This document shows positions 41,572 to 50,611 of a stretch of 64,000 bases of DNA, in pieces. The stretch comes from Mumia sp050632745 (GTDB taxonomy: Bacteria; Actinomycetota; Actinomycetes; Propionibacteriales; Nocardioidaceae): positions 1 to 64,000 of the forward strand of contig NZ_JBODSD010000007.1 of NCBI RefSeq assembly GCF_050632745.1. Direction: 5' to 3'. Position 1 is the first letter of the stretch. Every line of letters begins with the position of its first letter. The position numbers and the translations under genes are program-made. The notes beneath the pieces are model-generated. The model ran no database searches. It was not told where the DNA came from and saw only the letters and a program-made list of their open reading frames with translations.

Positions 41572-43160
41572 GACCCTCACGGACCCTGCTGACGATGATC
41601 GGCGTGACGGCCCTCGCGCTGTCCGGCTGCGGCGGCGGATCGAGCGACGCCGGCAGCGGCGACAGCGGCACGCTCGCCGACGGCAAGACGTTCACGATGT
41701 CGGTGGCGACCGACCCCGGCAACCTCGACCCGATGATGACCGTGCTGTCGGTGACCCGGCAGGTCGACCGCTTCCTGTACGGCACCCTCGTGCAGCAGGA
41801 GGACGACGGCACGATCGTGGGCAGCCTCGCCGAGAAGTGGGACGCCGACACCACGAAGGCGACCTTCACGCTCCGCGACGGCATCACGTGCTCCGACGGG
41901 GCGGCGGTGACCGCCAGCGACGTCGCCGAGAACATCAACTTCATCGCGGACCCGGCCAACAAGTCCCCGCTGAACGGGCTCTGGGTCACCGCGGGCACGA
42001 AGGCCACGGCCGACGACGCGACGCGGACCGTCACGGTGACCAGCGGTGCTCCCGACGCGTTCCTGCTGGTGAACCTCGGCACCGTGCCGATCGTGTGCGG
42101 CAAGGGGCTCGAGGACCGCAGCGTTCTTGCGAAGGGCGAGTCGGGCACCGGGATGTTCACGATCAGCGAGGTCGTCCCCAACGACCACTACACGCTGAAG
42201 AGGCGCGACGACTACACGTGGGGCCCAGGTGACTTCGACCCGGAGCAGAAGGGCCTCCCTGACGAGGTCGTCTTCAAGGTGGTGCCGAACGAGACCACGG
42301 CGGCCAACCTGCTGACCTCCGGCGACATCAACGCGGTGTCGATCGCCGGCCCGGACCAGGACCGCCTCCTCGCCCAGGACCTGTTCCACGGCGACCTCGT
42401 GAGCCCGATCGGCCAGTTCTACTTCAACCAGGCCGACGGACGGGCGACGCAGGACGAGGAGGTCCGTCGCGCGCTGACGCAGGCGCTCGACCTCGACGAG
42501 CTCACGAAGGTCGTCACCGGCGGCAAGGGCAAGCGCTCCGAGGGCATGGTGACGATCGCGCCGAAGCCGTGCTCGATCGACACGGTGTCCGGGCACCTCC
42601 CGGACCACGACGACGCCGCGGCGAAGTCCGCGCTCGACGCGGCGGGGTGGACGGCCGGTGCCGACGGCGTCCGGACGAAGGACGGCAAGAAGCTGTCGTT
42701 CACGGTGATCTACGGGACTCAGCTGGGCTCCACGATGACCGCGGCCGCCGAGCTCGTCCAGCAGACGTGGAAGGAGCTCGGTGCGGACGTCACGCTCAAG
42801 GGGGTCGACAGCCCGGGCCTCAACGAGGTGCTCTTCGGCACCGGTGACTGGGACGTGTCGATGGGCCCGCTGACCGTCGGTCTGCCGAGCCAGATCGTTC
42901 CGTTCCTCTCCGGCCCGGTGCCCCCGCAGGGCGTCAACTTCGCGCACATCGAGAACGCGGGCTATACGGAGAGCGTGACCAAGGCGTCGGCGATGGCTGG
43001 AGCCGAAGGCTGCGAGAGCTGGGCCGCCGGGGAGTCGGCGCTCTTCGACTCCGTCGACGTCGTCCCGTACGCCGACACCGTCGTCCCGACGTTCGGCAAG
43101 GGAGCGGAGTTCGCGGTGAACGACGGCATCGACCCGGCGTCCATCCGCATGTACGAGTGA
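41568..43160 (+). CDS. Peptide ABC transporter solute-binding lipoprotein (DppA/OppA type)
   Basis: A 530-residue extracellular SBP_bac_5 binding protein for peptides. It has a lipoprotein signal peptide with lipobox LSGC (Cys ~18). The family motif region TFTLRDGITCSDGAAVTASDVAENI (~98) and the YFNQADGRATQDEEVRRALTQALD region (~285) are clear. Its ATG overlaps the preceding stop by 4 bp. A strong hairpin follows the gene, which may keep this protein in excess over the membrane components. The ligand is inferred to be a D-amino-acid-containing or other unusual peptide. Confidence 0.92.
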   Translation: MRPSRTLLTMIGVTALALSGCGGGSSDAGSGDSGTLADGKTFTMSVATDPGNLDPMMTVLSVTRQVDRFLYGTLVQQEDDGTIVGSLAEKWDADTTKATFTLRDGITCSDGAAVTASDVAENINFIADPANKSPLNGLWVTAGTKATADDATRTVTVTSGAPDAFLLVNLGTVPIVCGKGLEDRSVLAKGESGTGMFTISEVVPNDHYTLKRRDDYTWGPGDFDPEQKGLPDEVVFKVVPNETTAANLLTSGDINAVSIAGPDQDRLLAQDLFHGDLVSPIGQFYFNQADGRATQDEEVRRALTQALDLDELTKVVTGGKGKRSEGMVTIAPKPCSIDTVSGHLPDHDDAAAKSALDAAGWTAGADGVRTKDGKKLSFTVIYGTQLGSTMTAAAELVQQTWKELGADVTLKGVDSPGLNEVLFGTGDWDVSMGPLTVGLPSQIVPFLSGPVPPQGVNFAHIENAGYTESVTKASAMAGAEGCESWAAGESALFDSVDVVPYADTVVPTFGKGAEFAVNDGIDPASIRMYE

Positions 43161-43172
43161 GCACCCCCCATT

Positions 43173-43219
43173 GGTGCGTGAGTGGTCACCCGACAGCTGC
43201 GGGTGACCACTCACGCACC
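43173..43219 (+). repeat. 20-bp perfect inverted repeat between binding protein and permease genes
   Basis: The arms 43173-43192 and 43200-43219 are perfectly complementary over 20 bp, with a 7-nt loop (43193-43199). It starts 13 nt after the binding-protein stop and ends 31 nt before the permease start. It may be an RNA-stabilising or attenuating hairpin within the operon, or a dispersed palindromic (REP-type) element; no second copy was noticed in this window. Confidence 0.75.
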
Positions 43220-43250
43220 GACGCCGTCGAGTGAACGAGAGGTTTCGACG

Positions 43251-44234
43251 ATGACCACCGCGACAGTGGCACAGGGCAGAGCGTGGGACAGCCCCTGGCT
43301 GTCGTTCGCCGCGCGACGCCTCGGGCGCTTCCTGGTGTCGCTCTGGGTGCTGGTGACGGCGGCCTTCCTGATGATCCACCTGGTTCCGGGCGACCCCGTC
43401 CGTGCCTCCCTCGGGATGAACGCCCCGCCCGAGCAGGTCGAGGCGCGCCGCGAGGCGCTCGGCCTGAACGATCCGTTGCTCACTCAGTACTGGGACTACG
43501 TCAAGGGCATCTTCAGCGGTGACCTCGGGACGTCGATGATGAGCAACCAGCCCGTGTCGCAGGTGATCAGCGACCGGCTCCCGGCGACGCTGGAGCTGGC
43601 CCTCCTCGCGTTCCTGCTCGTCCTCGTCGTGGCGATCCCGCTCGGCGTCACCATGGCGGTCCTGACCCGGGGCGGGCGACGCCGCGGCGCCGAGCTCGGC
43701 TTCACCGCGACGTCGGTCCTCCTGGCGGCGATCCCGGAGTTCCTGGTCGCGGTGCTGCTCGCCTACGTCTTCGCGGTCACCCTGGGATGGTTCCCGGTCG
43801 CGGGCAACACGGAGCCGGGCGCCGCCGTTCTGCCGGTCGTCGCGCTCGCGATCGGGCCTGCGGCCGTGCTGGCGCGGATCGTCCGGGTCGAGATGCTCGC
43901 GGTCCTCGGCAACGACTACATCCGGACGGCCCGCGCCAAGCGGCTCCCGCCGTTCGCCGTCTACGTCCGGCACGCCCTCCCGAACGCGTTGACGGCGACC
44001 CTCACGCTCGGCGGCCTGCTCCTCACCGGCCTCGTCGCCGGGACTCTGCTCGTCGAGAACGTGTTCGCGTGGCCGGGCCTGGGCTCGGCGATCGTCGGGT
44101 CGATCCTCGACCGCGACTACCCGATGGTGCAGGGGATCGTCCTCGTCTACGGCATCGGCGTCCTGCTGGTGAACCTCGTCGTGGACGTGCTGCTCGCCGT
44201 GCTCGACCCGCGCTCCACGATCCGGGAGGCATGA
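43251..44234 (+). CDS. Peptide ABC transporter permease (DppB type)
   Basis: A 327-residue inner-membrane permease. Six hydrophobic segments start with FLVSLWVLVTAAFLMIHLVPGDPVRASLG, the typical DppB N-terminus with the HLVPGDP motif. The EAA-like loop is VLARIVRVEMLAVLGNDYIRTARAKRLP (~205). The ATG at 43251 has GAGAGG upstream. It overlaps the following permease-ATPase gene. Confidence 0.92.
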   Translation: MTTATVAQGRAWDSPWLSFAARRLGRFLVSLWVLVTAAFLMIHLVPGDPVRASLGMNAPPEQVEARREALGLNDPLLTQYWDYVKGIFSGDLGTSMMSNQPVSQVISDRLPATLELALLAFLLVLVVAIPLGVTMAVLTRGGRRRGAELGFTATSVLLAAIPEFLVAVLLAYVFAVTLGWFPVAGNTEPGAAVLPVVALAIGPAAVLARIVRVEMLAVLGNDYIRTARAKRLPPFAVYVRHALPNALTATLTLGGLLLTGLVAGTLLVENVFAWPGLGSAIVGSILDRDYPMVQGIVLVYGIGVLLVNLVVDVLLAVLDPRSTIREA

Positions 44235-46189
44235 TGGCCACGCCCACGGCACTGCGCACGCTCATGACCCGTAGCACGCGGACGACGCGGTGGTCGGCGA
44301 TCCTCCGGACCCCGCTGGGGGCCTCCGCCGTGATCCTTCTGGGGCTCGTGCTGGCGATGGCGGTCGTGGCGCCGATCCTGTGGGGCGACGAGGCCTCCGC
44401 CGTCGACACGGACGCGATCATGCAGGGTCCGTCGAGCGCGCACCCGCTCGGCACGGACGCCCTCGGCCGCGACATCCTCTACCGGGTCCTCGTCGCCACG
44501 CGCCTGTCGGTCGGGCTGGCCCTCGCCGCGACCGCGATCGGCGTGACTCTGGGCACGATCCTGGGGGCGGCACCGTCGGTCCTGCCACGCCGCGCCGGCC
44601 GGCTCGTGACCTCCGGCGTGAACATCGCCGTCGCGTTCCCGGGCCTCCTTCTCGCCCTGTTCTTCGCGGTGATCTTCGGCGTCGGGACGACGGGTGCGGT
44701 GCTCGCGATCGGGCTGGCGACCGCGCCGGGCTTCGCACGCCTCACGCAGACCCTCGCGGCGTCGGTGGCTGGTCGCGACTACATCGCCGCGGCCCGGGTG
44801 GCGGGCGTGGGCCGGGTACGGGTGCTGTTCCGTCACGTCCTGCCCAACATCGGCGAGCCGCTCGTCGTCAACGCCACGATCGGAGCCGGCACGGCGCTGC
44901 TCGCGTTCGCCGGCCTGTCGTTCCTCGGCATCGGCGTGCAGGCCCCGTCGTACGACTGGGGCCGTCTGCTGGGCGAGAGCCTCAACCGGATCTACACCAA
45001 CCCCGCCGCGGCGCTCGCGCCCGGCGTCGCCGTGGTGGTCGCGGGCCTGGCCTTCAACCTGTTCGGCGAGACGGTCGCCGCGGTCGTGGGTCAGCGGACG
45101 AGGTCGGAGAAGTTCCGGGACGTGCCGCGAACCCGCGCCGCCGTTGCGCCCGAGCCGGTCGAGGCCGGGGTGGTCGACGACGCGCCGGTGCTCCAGGTTG
45201 AGAACCTGCGGGTCGCGTTCCCGGCCGGAGACGGATGGACGACGCCCGTCCGCGGCGTGAGCTTCAGCCTGCGTCCTGGGGAGGTCGTCGGTGTCGTCGG
45301 GGAGTCGGGCTCGGGCAAGAGCCTCACGGCCCTCGCGGTGTCACGGCTGATCGAGGCCCCGGGGGCGGTCACCGCCGACCGGCTGGACTTCGCCGGCGTG
45401 CCGCTGCTCACCACCGACGAGCGTGCCTTGCGCTCGCTCCTCGGCACGTCGCTCGCGATGGTGTTCCAGGACCCGATGACGTCGTTCAACCCGACGCGGC
45501 GCATCGGCGGCCAGCTCGCGGAGGTCGCGGTCCAGCACCAGGGCATGAACCGGCGTACGGCGATGGCGCGCGCCGTGGACCGGCTCCGTGCCGTGCGCGT
45601 CCCCGCGGCCGAGCGGCGGGCCCACCAGTACCCGCACGAGTTCTCCGGCGGGATGCGCCAGCGCGCCATGATCGGGATGGGCCTGATGGGCAGCCCGCGG
45701 CTGGTGGTCGCCGACGAGCCGACGACGGCGCTCGACGTCACCGTCCAGAAGCAGGTGCTGCAGCTGCTCGAGCAGGTGCGGGCGGAGACGCAGGCCGCGA
45801 TCCTGCTCATCAGCCACGACATCACCGTGGTCTCGCAGACCTGCGAGCGGATCCTCGTCATGTACGCCGGACGCATCGTCGAGGACCTGCCGGCGCGCGA
45901 CCTGTTCGCGCGTGCTCGGCACCCGTACACGCGTGCTCTGCTGTCGGTCGTCCCCGACCTCGAGTCGGACCGCGACCAGCCGCTGGGCGTCATCCCCGGC
46001 CGGCCGCCCGAGCCGGGCAGGGTGCCGCACGGCTGTGCGTTCGCGGACCGTTGTCCCCGCGCGACCGAGCAGTGCCGGACCGACGACCCGGAGCTGCGCG
46101 AGGGCATCGCGTGCTGGCACCCGGTCACGGAGCTCCCGGTGCCGGTCGTCGCCGAGGCAGCACGAGGAGAGGTGGTGCGCAGTGAGTGA
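44231..46189 (+). CDS. Fused permease-ATPase of the peptide ABC transporter (DppC-DppD)
   Basis: A 652-residue fusion. Residues ~1-290 are the DppC-type permease (HPLGTDALGRDILYRVLVATRLS, six hydrophobic segments, EAA loop around AARVAGVGRVRVLFRHVLPNI). After a ~45-residue linker comes the ATPase with Walker A GESGSGKS (~360), Q-loop VFQDPMTSFNP, signature FSGGMRQR, Walker B LVVADEPTTALD and H-loop SHD. The C-terminal oligopeptide-type Cys motif (CAFADRCPRATEQCR...C) may hold a 4Fe-4S cluster. Start ATG 44231 gives a 4-bp overlap; ATG 44234 has better spacing from GGGAGG. Such fusions are known in actinobacteria. Confidence 0.9.
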   Translation: MMATPTALRTLMTRSTRTTRWSAILRTPLGASAVILLGLVLAMAVVAPILWGDEASAVDTDAIMQGPSSAHPLGTDALGRDILYRVLVATRLSVGLALAATAIGVTLGTILGAAPSVLPRRAGRLVTSGVNIAVAFPGLLLALFFAVIFGVGTTGAVLAIGLATAPGFARLTQTLAASVAGRDYIAAARVAGVGRVRVLFRHVLPNIGEPLVVNATIGAGTALLAFAGLSFLGIGVQAPSYDWGRLLGESLNRIYTNPAAALAPGVAVVVAGLAFNLFGETVAAVVGQRTRSEKFRDVPRTRAAVAPEPVEAGVVDDAPVLQVENLRVAFPAGDGWTTPVRGVSFSLRPGEVVGVVGESGSGKSLTALAVSRLIEAPGAVTADRLDFAGVPLLTTDERALRSLLGTSLAMVFQDPMTSFNPTRRIGGQLAEVAVQHQGMNRRTAMARAVDRLRAVRVPAAERRAHQYPHEFSGGMRQRAMIGMGLMGSPRLVVADEPTTALDVTVQKQVLQLLEQVRAETQAAILLISHDITVVSQTCERILVMYAGRIVEDLPARDLFARARHPYTRALLSVVPDLESDRDQPLGVIPGRPPEPGRVPHGCAFADRCPRATEQCRTDDPELREGIACWHPVTELPVPVVAEAARGEVVRSE

Positions 46190-47189
46190 GCTGCGGTTCG
46201 ACGACGTCAGCGTGCGCTACGGCAACCGGCGGCACGGCCTGACCGCGGTCGACGGGGTGAGTCTCACCGTGCCCTCAGGCGCGGTCGTGGGTCTGGTCGG
46301 CGAGTCCGGCTCGGGCAAGTCGACGCTGGCGCGGACGGCGGTCGGGTTGTCCCCGGTGACCTCCGGGCGCGTCCTGCTCGACGGCACGGACATCGGTCGG
46401 CTGCCGCGGGGCCGCCGTCCGATCCAGATGGTCTTCCAGGACCCCTACTCCTCCCTCGATCCCCGCATGACGATCGGCGACTCCATCGCGGAGGCGTTCC
46501 CGCGCGGGGCGCACCGCGGAAGGTCCGCCCGGCGTGGCGAGGTCGGCCGGCTGCTCGAGCTGGTCAACCTCGACCCCGACCGCGCGGAGGTCCTTCCCCG
46601 CCAGCTGTCGGGTGGCCAGCGTCAGCGCGTCGCGCTCGCCCGGGCGCTGGCGGGACAGCCCGACGTCGTGATCGCCGACGAGATCACCTCCGCCCTGGAC
46701 GTGTCGGTCCAGGGAGCGGTGCTCAACCTCGTCCGCGACGTCCAGCGTCAGCTCGGTCTCTCGATGCTGTTCATCTCGCACAACCTCGCCGTGGTCCGCT
46801 ATCTCAGCGACTTCGTGGCGGTGATGTACCTCGGGCGGATCGTGGAGGCCGGACCGACCGACCGCGTCCTCGCCGACCCGCAGCACCCCTACACGCGCGA
46901 TCTGCTCGGCGCCGCCCCGGCGCGTCACGAGCCCGTCGCCGCCGTGGGGCCGGAGTCCGTCGCCGACGTCGAGCCGCCGGACCCGCACGACCCGCCGCAC
47001 GGGTGCCGCTACCACCCGCGCTGCCCGGTCGGTCCGCTCGTGGTGGCCGGTCGGGACGTGTGCACGACCGACGACCCGAGCGTCGGGGCCGACCAGCGGC
47101 CGCATGATGCGGCATGCCACTTCCCCCTGGGCAAGAGTCCCGTGCCCCCGATCACCGACCTGTCCGGTCGTCCCACTCCGGTGGGGTGA
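46182..47189 (+). CDS. Peptide ABC transporter ATPase (DppF type)
   Basis: A 335-residue ATPase, partner of the fused protein. It has Walker A GESGSGKS (~39), VFQDPYSSLDPRMTIGDSI, signature LSGGQRQR, Walker B VVIADEITSALD, H-loop SHN (atypical Asn after His), and the C-terminal oligopeptide-family Cys cluster (GCRYHPRCP...C). The GTG start overlaps the previous gene by 8 bp. With the binding protein, permease and fusion protein it completes a full importer. Confidence 0.9.
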   Translation: MSELRFDDVSVRYGNRRHGLTAVDGVSLTVPSGAVVGLVGESGSGKSTLARTAVGLSPVTSGRVLLDGTDIGRLPRGRRPIQMVFQDPYSSLDPRMTIGDSIAEAFPRGAHRGRSARRGEVGRLLELVNLDPDRAEVLPRQLSGGQRQRVALARALAGQPDVVIADEITSALDVSVQGAVLNLVRDVQRQLGLSMLFISHNLAVVRYLSDFVAVMYLGRIVEAGPTDRVLADPQHPYTRDLLGAAPARHEPVAAVGPESVADVEPPDPHDPPHGCRYHPRCPVGPLVVAGRDVCTTDDPSVGADQRPHDAACHFPLGKSPVPPITDLSGRPTPVG

Positions 47190-47269
47190 TTTCGGACGCC
47201 TGTACGAGGCTGTCCGCCCCGTGACACGTAACTCTCAGACCACACCACTCCGATGAAAGGGACCGTGAC

Positions 47270-50200
47270 GTGACCCAGCGCGTGGACATCGACGACCTGT
47301 ACGACCTCGTGCTGCCCGAGCAGCCGGCCCTCTCTCCGGACGGGAGCACCGTCGCGTACGTGCTGCGGACGACCGACCGCGACGCCGACCGCGACTGCCG
47401 CTCGCTGTGGGTGGTGCCGGCCTCCGGCGGCAGCCCGCGACGGCTCACCCGCGGTACGAGCGACAGCTCGCCGGTGTGGTCGCCGGACGGATCGCGCGTG
47501 GCGTTCCTGAGGGCCGCCGACGGCCCCGCCCAGGTCTGGGCGATCCCGGTCGACGGCGGCGAGCCCGAGCAGCTCACGTCACTGCCGCTCGGTGCCGGCG
47601 AACCGGTGTGGAGCCCCGACGGCTCGCGGCTCGCCCTGTCGGCGCCGGTCGACCTCGAAGCCACCGCGGGTGAGGGCGACGCGGCGCAGAAGGCTCGCGC
47701 CACCGCGCCGATCGTGACCGACCGGCTCGGCTACAAGGCCGACGGCGCGGGCTACCTGCGGACGGTGCGCATGCATGTGCACGTCGTGGACCTGAGCACC
47801 GGTGCTGCCCGTCAGGTCACGCGCGGTGACTGGCACGCCGGGTCGCCGGCATGGTCGCCGGACGGCACGCGCGTCGCGTTCTCCGCCGCCCGCGACGCCG
47901 ATGCCGACCTCTCCATGAAGACGCCTGCGTACGTGGTCGACGCTGTCACCCCGAACGCGCAGCCCACGCTCGTCGGCCCGGCGGGCGCCGGCCTCGGCCC
48001 GGTCTCCTGGACCGCCGACGCGACGGCGCTGCTCGCGGTGGGCCGTCCGGACACCGCGGTCGGCCACCTCCAGCTGCTGCGCGTCCCGCTCGACGGCGGC
48101 GACGTCGTGGATCTGGCCGCGTCGCTCGACCGCAACGTCATGCCCGGCGGCCCCGGCTACCCGGGCGCGCTGCCTCGCCTGAGCGCCGACGGACGTGAGG
48201 TGCTGTTCTGCGTCCGCGACCGTGGCTGCACCCACCTGTACGCCGTGGGCGTCGACGGGGGAGAGCCCCGCCTGGTCGTCGGCGGCGCCGGCACCAACGT
48301 GTCGGGCATGTCTGCTGCGGGGACCACGGCCGCCGTCGTGCTCGGCACCCCCACCTCGTACGGCGAGGTCGCCGTCGTCGACGTCGCGAGCGGCGACACG
48401 CGGAGGGTCACCTCCCTGCAGCGTGACGACCGCGCGCTCTTCGTCCCCGAGGCGCGCGAGTTCGCGATCTCCGACGGCACCGTCGTCGAGGGCTGGCTCG
48501 TCCGCGACCCCGACCGCGAGGGCCCGCTCCCGCTGCTGCTCGACATCCACGGCGGCCCGCACAACGCCTGGAACGGCTCCGCCGACGCGGTGCACCTCTA
48601 CCACCAGGTGCTGGCCGCCAAGGGCTGGGCGGTGCTCCTCCTCAACCCGCGGGCGAGCGACGGGTACGGCGAGGCGTTCTTCACCGCGGCCGTCGGCCGG
48701 TGGGGGGCGGCGGACGCGAAGGACTTCCTGGAGCCGCTGGACCAGCTCGTCGCCGACGGCACTGCCGACGCCGACCGGCTCGCGGTGACCGGCTACAGCT
48801 ACGGCGGGTTCATGACCTGCTACCTGACCAGCCGGGACGACCGCTTCGCCGCGGCCGTGGCGGGGGGAGTGGTCAGCGACCTGACGAGCATGGGCGGCAC
48901 GTCCGACGCCGGCCACTACCTGGCGGACCTCGAGCTCACCGCCGGTACGGCCGACGCGCGCGAGCACGTGGACCCTCTGTCGCCGCTCACCGAGGTCGGC
49001 AGCGTGACCACCCCGACGCTGATCGTCCAGGGCGACGACGACATCCGCTGCCCGGTCGGTCAGGCGGAGCAGTGGTTCACCGCGCTGCGCGAGCGCGGGG
49101 TGCCGTCGCGGCTCGTCCTCTACCCGGGCGGCTCGCACCTGTTCATCCTCGCCGGGCGCCCGTCGCACCGCGCGGACTGGAACCGTCGCGTCGTCGCCTG
49201 GGTCGAGCAGTACGCCGTCGCACCCGGCACGTCGCGTCGTGTGCCGATCGACCAGGCCCACTGGCAGCGCCGCCTCAGCGAGCTCGCCACGCGTTACAGC
49301 GTGCCAGGCGCCGCGCTCGGGATCCTGCGTCTCGGTGACGCTCCGGCGTACGCGCACAGCGGTCTGGTCAACGCTGCGACCGGCGTGGAGGTCACCGATG
49401 ACACGCTGTTCCAGATCGGCTCGATCAGCAAGGTCTGGACGGCGACCGTCGTCATGCAGCTCGTCGACGAGGGCCTGCTGGACCTCGACGCGCCGATCGT
49501 CGAGGTCCTGCCGGAGCTGAGGCTCAGCGACCCCGACGTCGCGAAGCAGGTCACGATGCGCCACCTGCTCACCCACACCAGCGGCATCGACGGCGACGTC
49601 TTCACCGACACCGGCCGCGGTGACGACTGCCTCGAGAAGTACGTCGCGGTGCTCGACGAGGCGGGGCAGAACCACCCGCTGGGCGCGACCTTCTCGTACT
49701 GCAACTCCGGCTTCAACCTTGCTGGACGCGTCATCGAGAAGCTCACCGGCAAGGTGTGGGACGAAGCCATGCGCGAGCGCCTGTTCGCCCCGCTCGGGCT
49801 CGCGAGCACGGGCACGCTCCCGGAGGAGGCGCTGCGGTTCCGGGCGGCGATCGGGCACGTGGGCGAAGGCGACGAGGAGCCGCGACCGGCGCCCGTGTGG
49901 GGGTTGCCGCGGTCCGCCGGACCGGCGGGCCTGATCCACGCGACCACCGCCGAGGTCCTCGCGTTCGCGCGGATGCACCTCGAGGGCGGCGCGGCTCCGG
50001 ACGGCACGCAGGTCCTGAGCGCGGCGTCGACGGCGGCGATGACGGAGCACCAGACCGACCTCCCCGACCCGTACACGCTGGGTGACTCGTGGGGGCTGGG
50101 CTGGATCCGTTTCGGCTGGGGCGGCCGCCGTCTCATCGGCCACGACGGCAACACGATCGGCCAGTCCGCGTTCCTGCGGGTCCTGCCCGAGGAGGGCATC

Positions 50201-50611
50201 GCCGTCACCCTGCTCACGAACGGCGGCAACGCGCGCGACCTTTACGTCGACCTGTACGGCGAGATCTTCGAGACGCTTGCGGGCGTCTCCCTGCCGGAGA
50301 CGCCCGTCCCGACCGACCCGCCCGCCGTCGTCGACGCCGGCCGCCACCTCGGCACCTACGAGCGCACGGGAGCGCGGATCGAGATCGTCGAGGGTGAGGA
50401 CGGTCTCGTGCTGCGGCACACCGCGACCGGCCCGCTCGCCGCACTGGTCGAGGACCCGTCGCAGGAGCTGGCGCTCGTCCCGATCGAGGACGACCTGTAC
50501 GCGATGCGGATGCCGGGCTCGGAGAACTGGACCAACGTCGTGTTCTACACGCTGCCGACCGGTGAGCAGTACGTCCACTTCGGGGCGCGGGCCACGCCGA
50601 AGGTCGCCTGA
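47270..50611 (+). CDS. S9 prolyl-oligopeptidase-type peptidase fused to a class C serine hydrolase
   Basis: A 1113-residue two-enzyme fusion. Residues ~1-390 form a beta-propeller with WSPDGSR-type (PD40) repeats. Residues ~400-650 are the S9 catalytic domain with HGGPHNAWNG, the nucleophile GYSYGGF (~507), GDDD (~588) and GGSH (~622). Residues ~655-1113 form a complete class C serine hydrolase with SISK (~725), YCN and HDGN, closely related to the gene at 39257. No signal peptide: cytosolic. The S9 part would cut peptides; the class C part would act on D-amino-acid or amide bonds. The GTG start has AAGGGA upstream. It lies 80 bp after the transporter ATPase and overlaps the M20 gene by one base. 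Confidence 0.88.
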   Translation: MTQRVDIDDLYDLVLPEQPALSPDGSTVAYVLRTTDRDADRDCRSLWVVPASGGSPRRLTRGTSDSSPVWSPDGSRVAFLRAADGPAQVWAIPVDGGEPEQLTSLPLGAGEPVWSPDGSRLALSAPVDLEATAGEGDAAQKARATAPIVTDRLGYKADGAGYLRTVRMHVHVVDLSTGAARQVTRGDWHAGSPAWSPDGTRVAFSAARDADADLSMKTPAYVVDAVTPNAQPTLVGPAGAGLGPVSWTADATALLAVGRPDTAVGHLQLLRVPLDGGDVVDLAASLDRNVMPGGPGYPGALPRLSADGREVLFCVRDRGCTHLYAVGVDGGEPRLVVGGAGTNVSGMSAAGTTAAVVLGTPTSYGEVAVVDVASGDTRRVTSLQRDDRALFVPEAREFAISDGTVVEGWLVRDPDREGPLPLLLDIHGGPHNAWNGSADAVHLYHQVLAAKGWAVLLLNPRASDGYGEAFFTAAVGRWGAADAKDFLEPLDQLVADGTADADRLAVTGYSYGGFMTCYLTSRDDRFAAAVAGGVVSDLTSMGGTSDAGHYLADLELTAGTADAREHVDPLSPLTEVGSVTTPTLIVQGDDDIRCPVGQAEQWFTALRERGVPSRLVLYPGGSHLFILAGRPSHRADWNRRVVAWVEQYAVAPGTSRRVPIDQAHWQRRLSELATRYSVPGAALGILRLGDAPAYAHSGLVNAATGVEVTDDTLFQIGSISKVWTATVVMQLVDEGLLDLDAPIVEVLPELRLSDPDVAKQVTMRHLLTHTSGIDGDVFTDTGRGDDCLEKYVAVLDEAGQNHPLGATFSYCNSGFNLAGRVIEKLTGKVWDEAMRERLFAPLGLASTGTLPEEALRFRAAIGHVGEGDEEPRPAPVWGLPRSAGPAGLIHATTAEVLAFARMHLEGGAAPDGTQVLSAASTAAMTEHQTDLPDPYTLGDSWGLGWIRFGWGGRRLIGHDGNTIGQSAFLRVLPEEGIAVTLLTNGGNARDLYVDLYGEIFETLAGVSLPETPVPTDPPAVVDAGRHLGTYERTGARIEIVEGEDGLVLRHTATGPLAALVEDPSQELALVPIEDDLYAMRMPGSENWTNVVFYTLPTGEQYVHFGARATPKVA

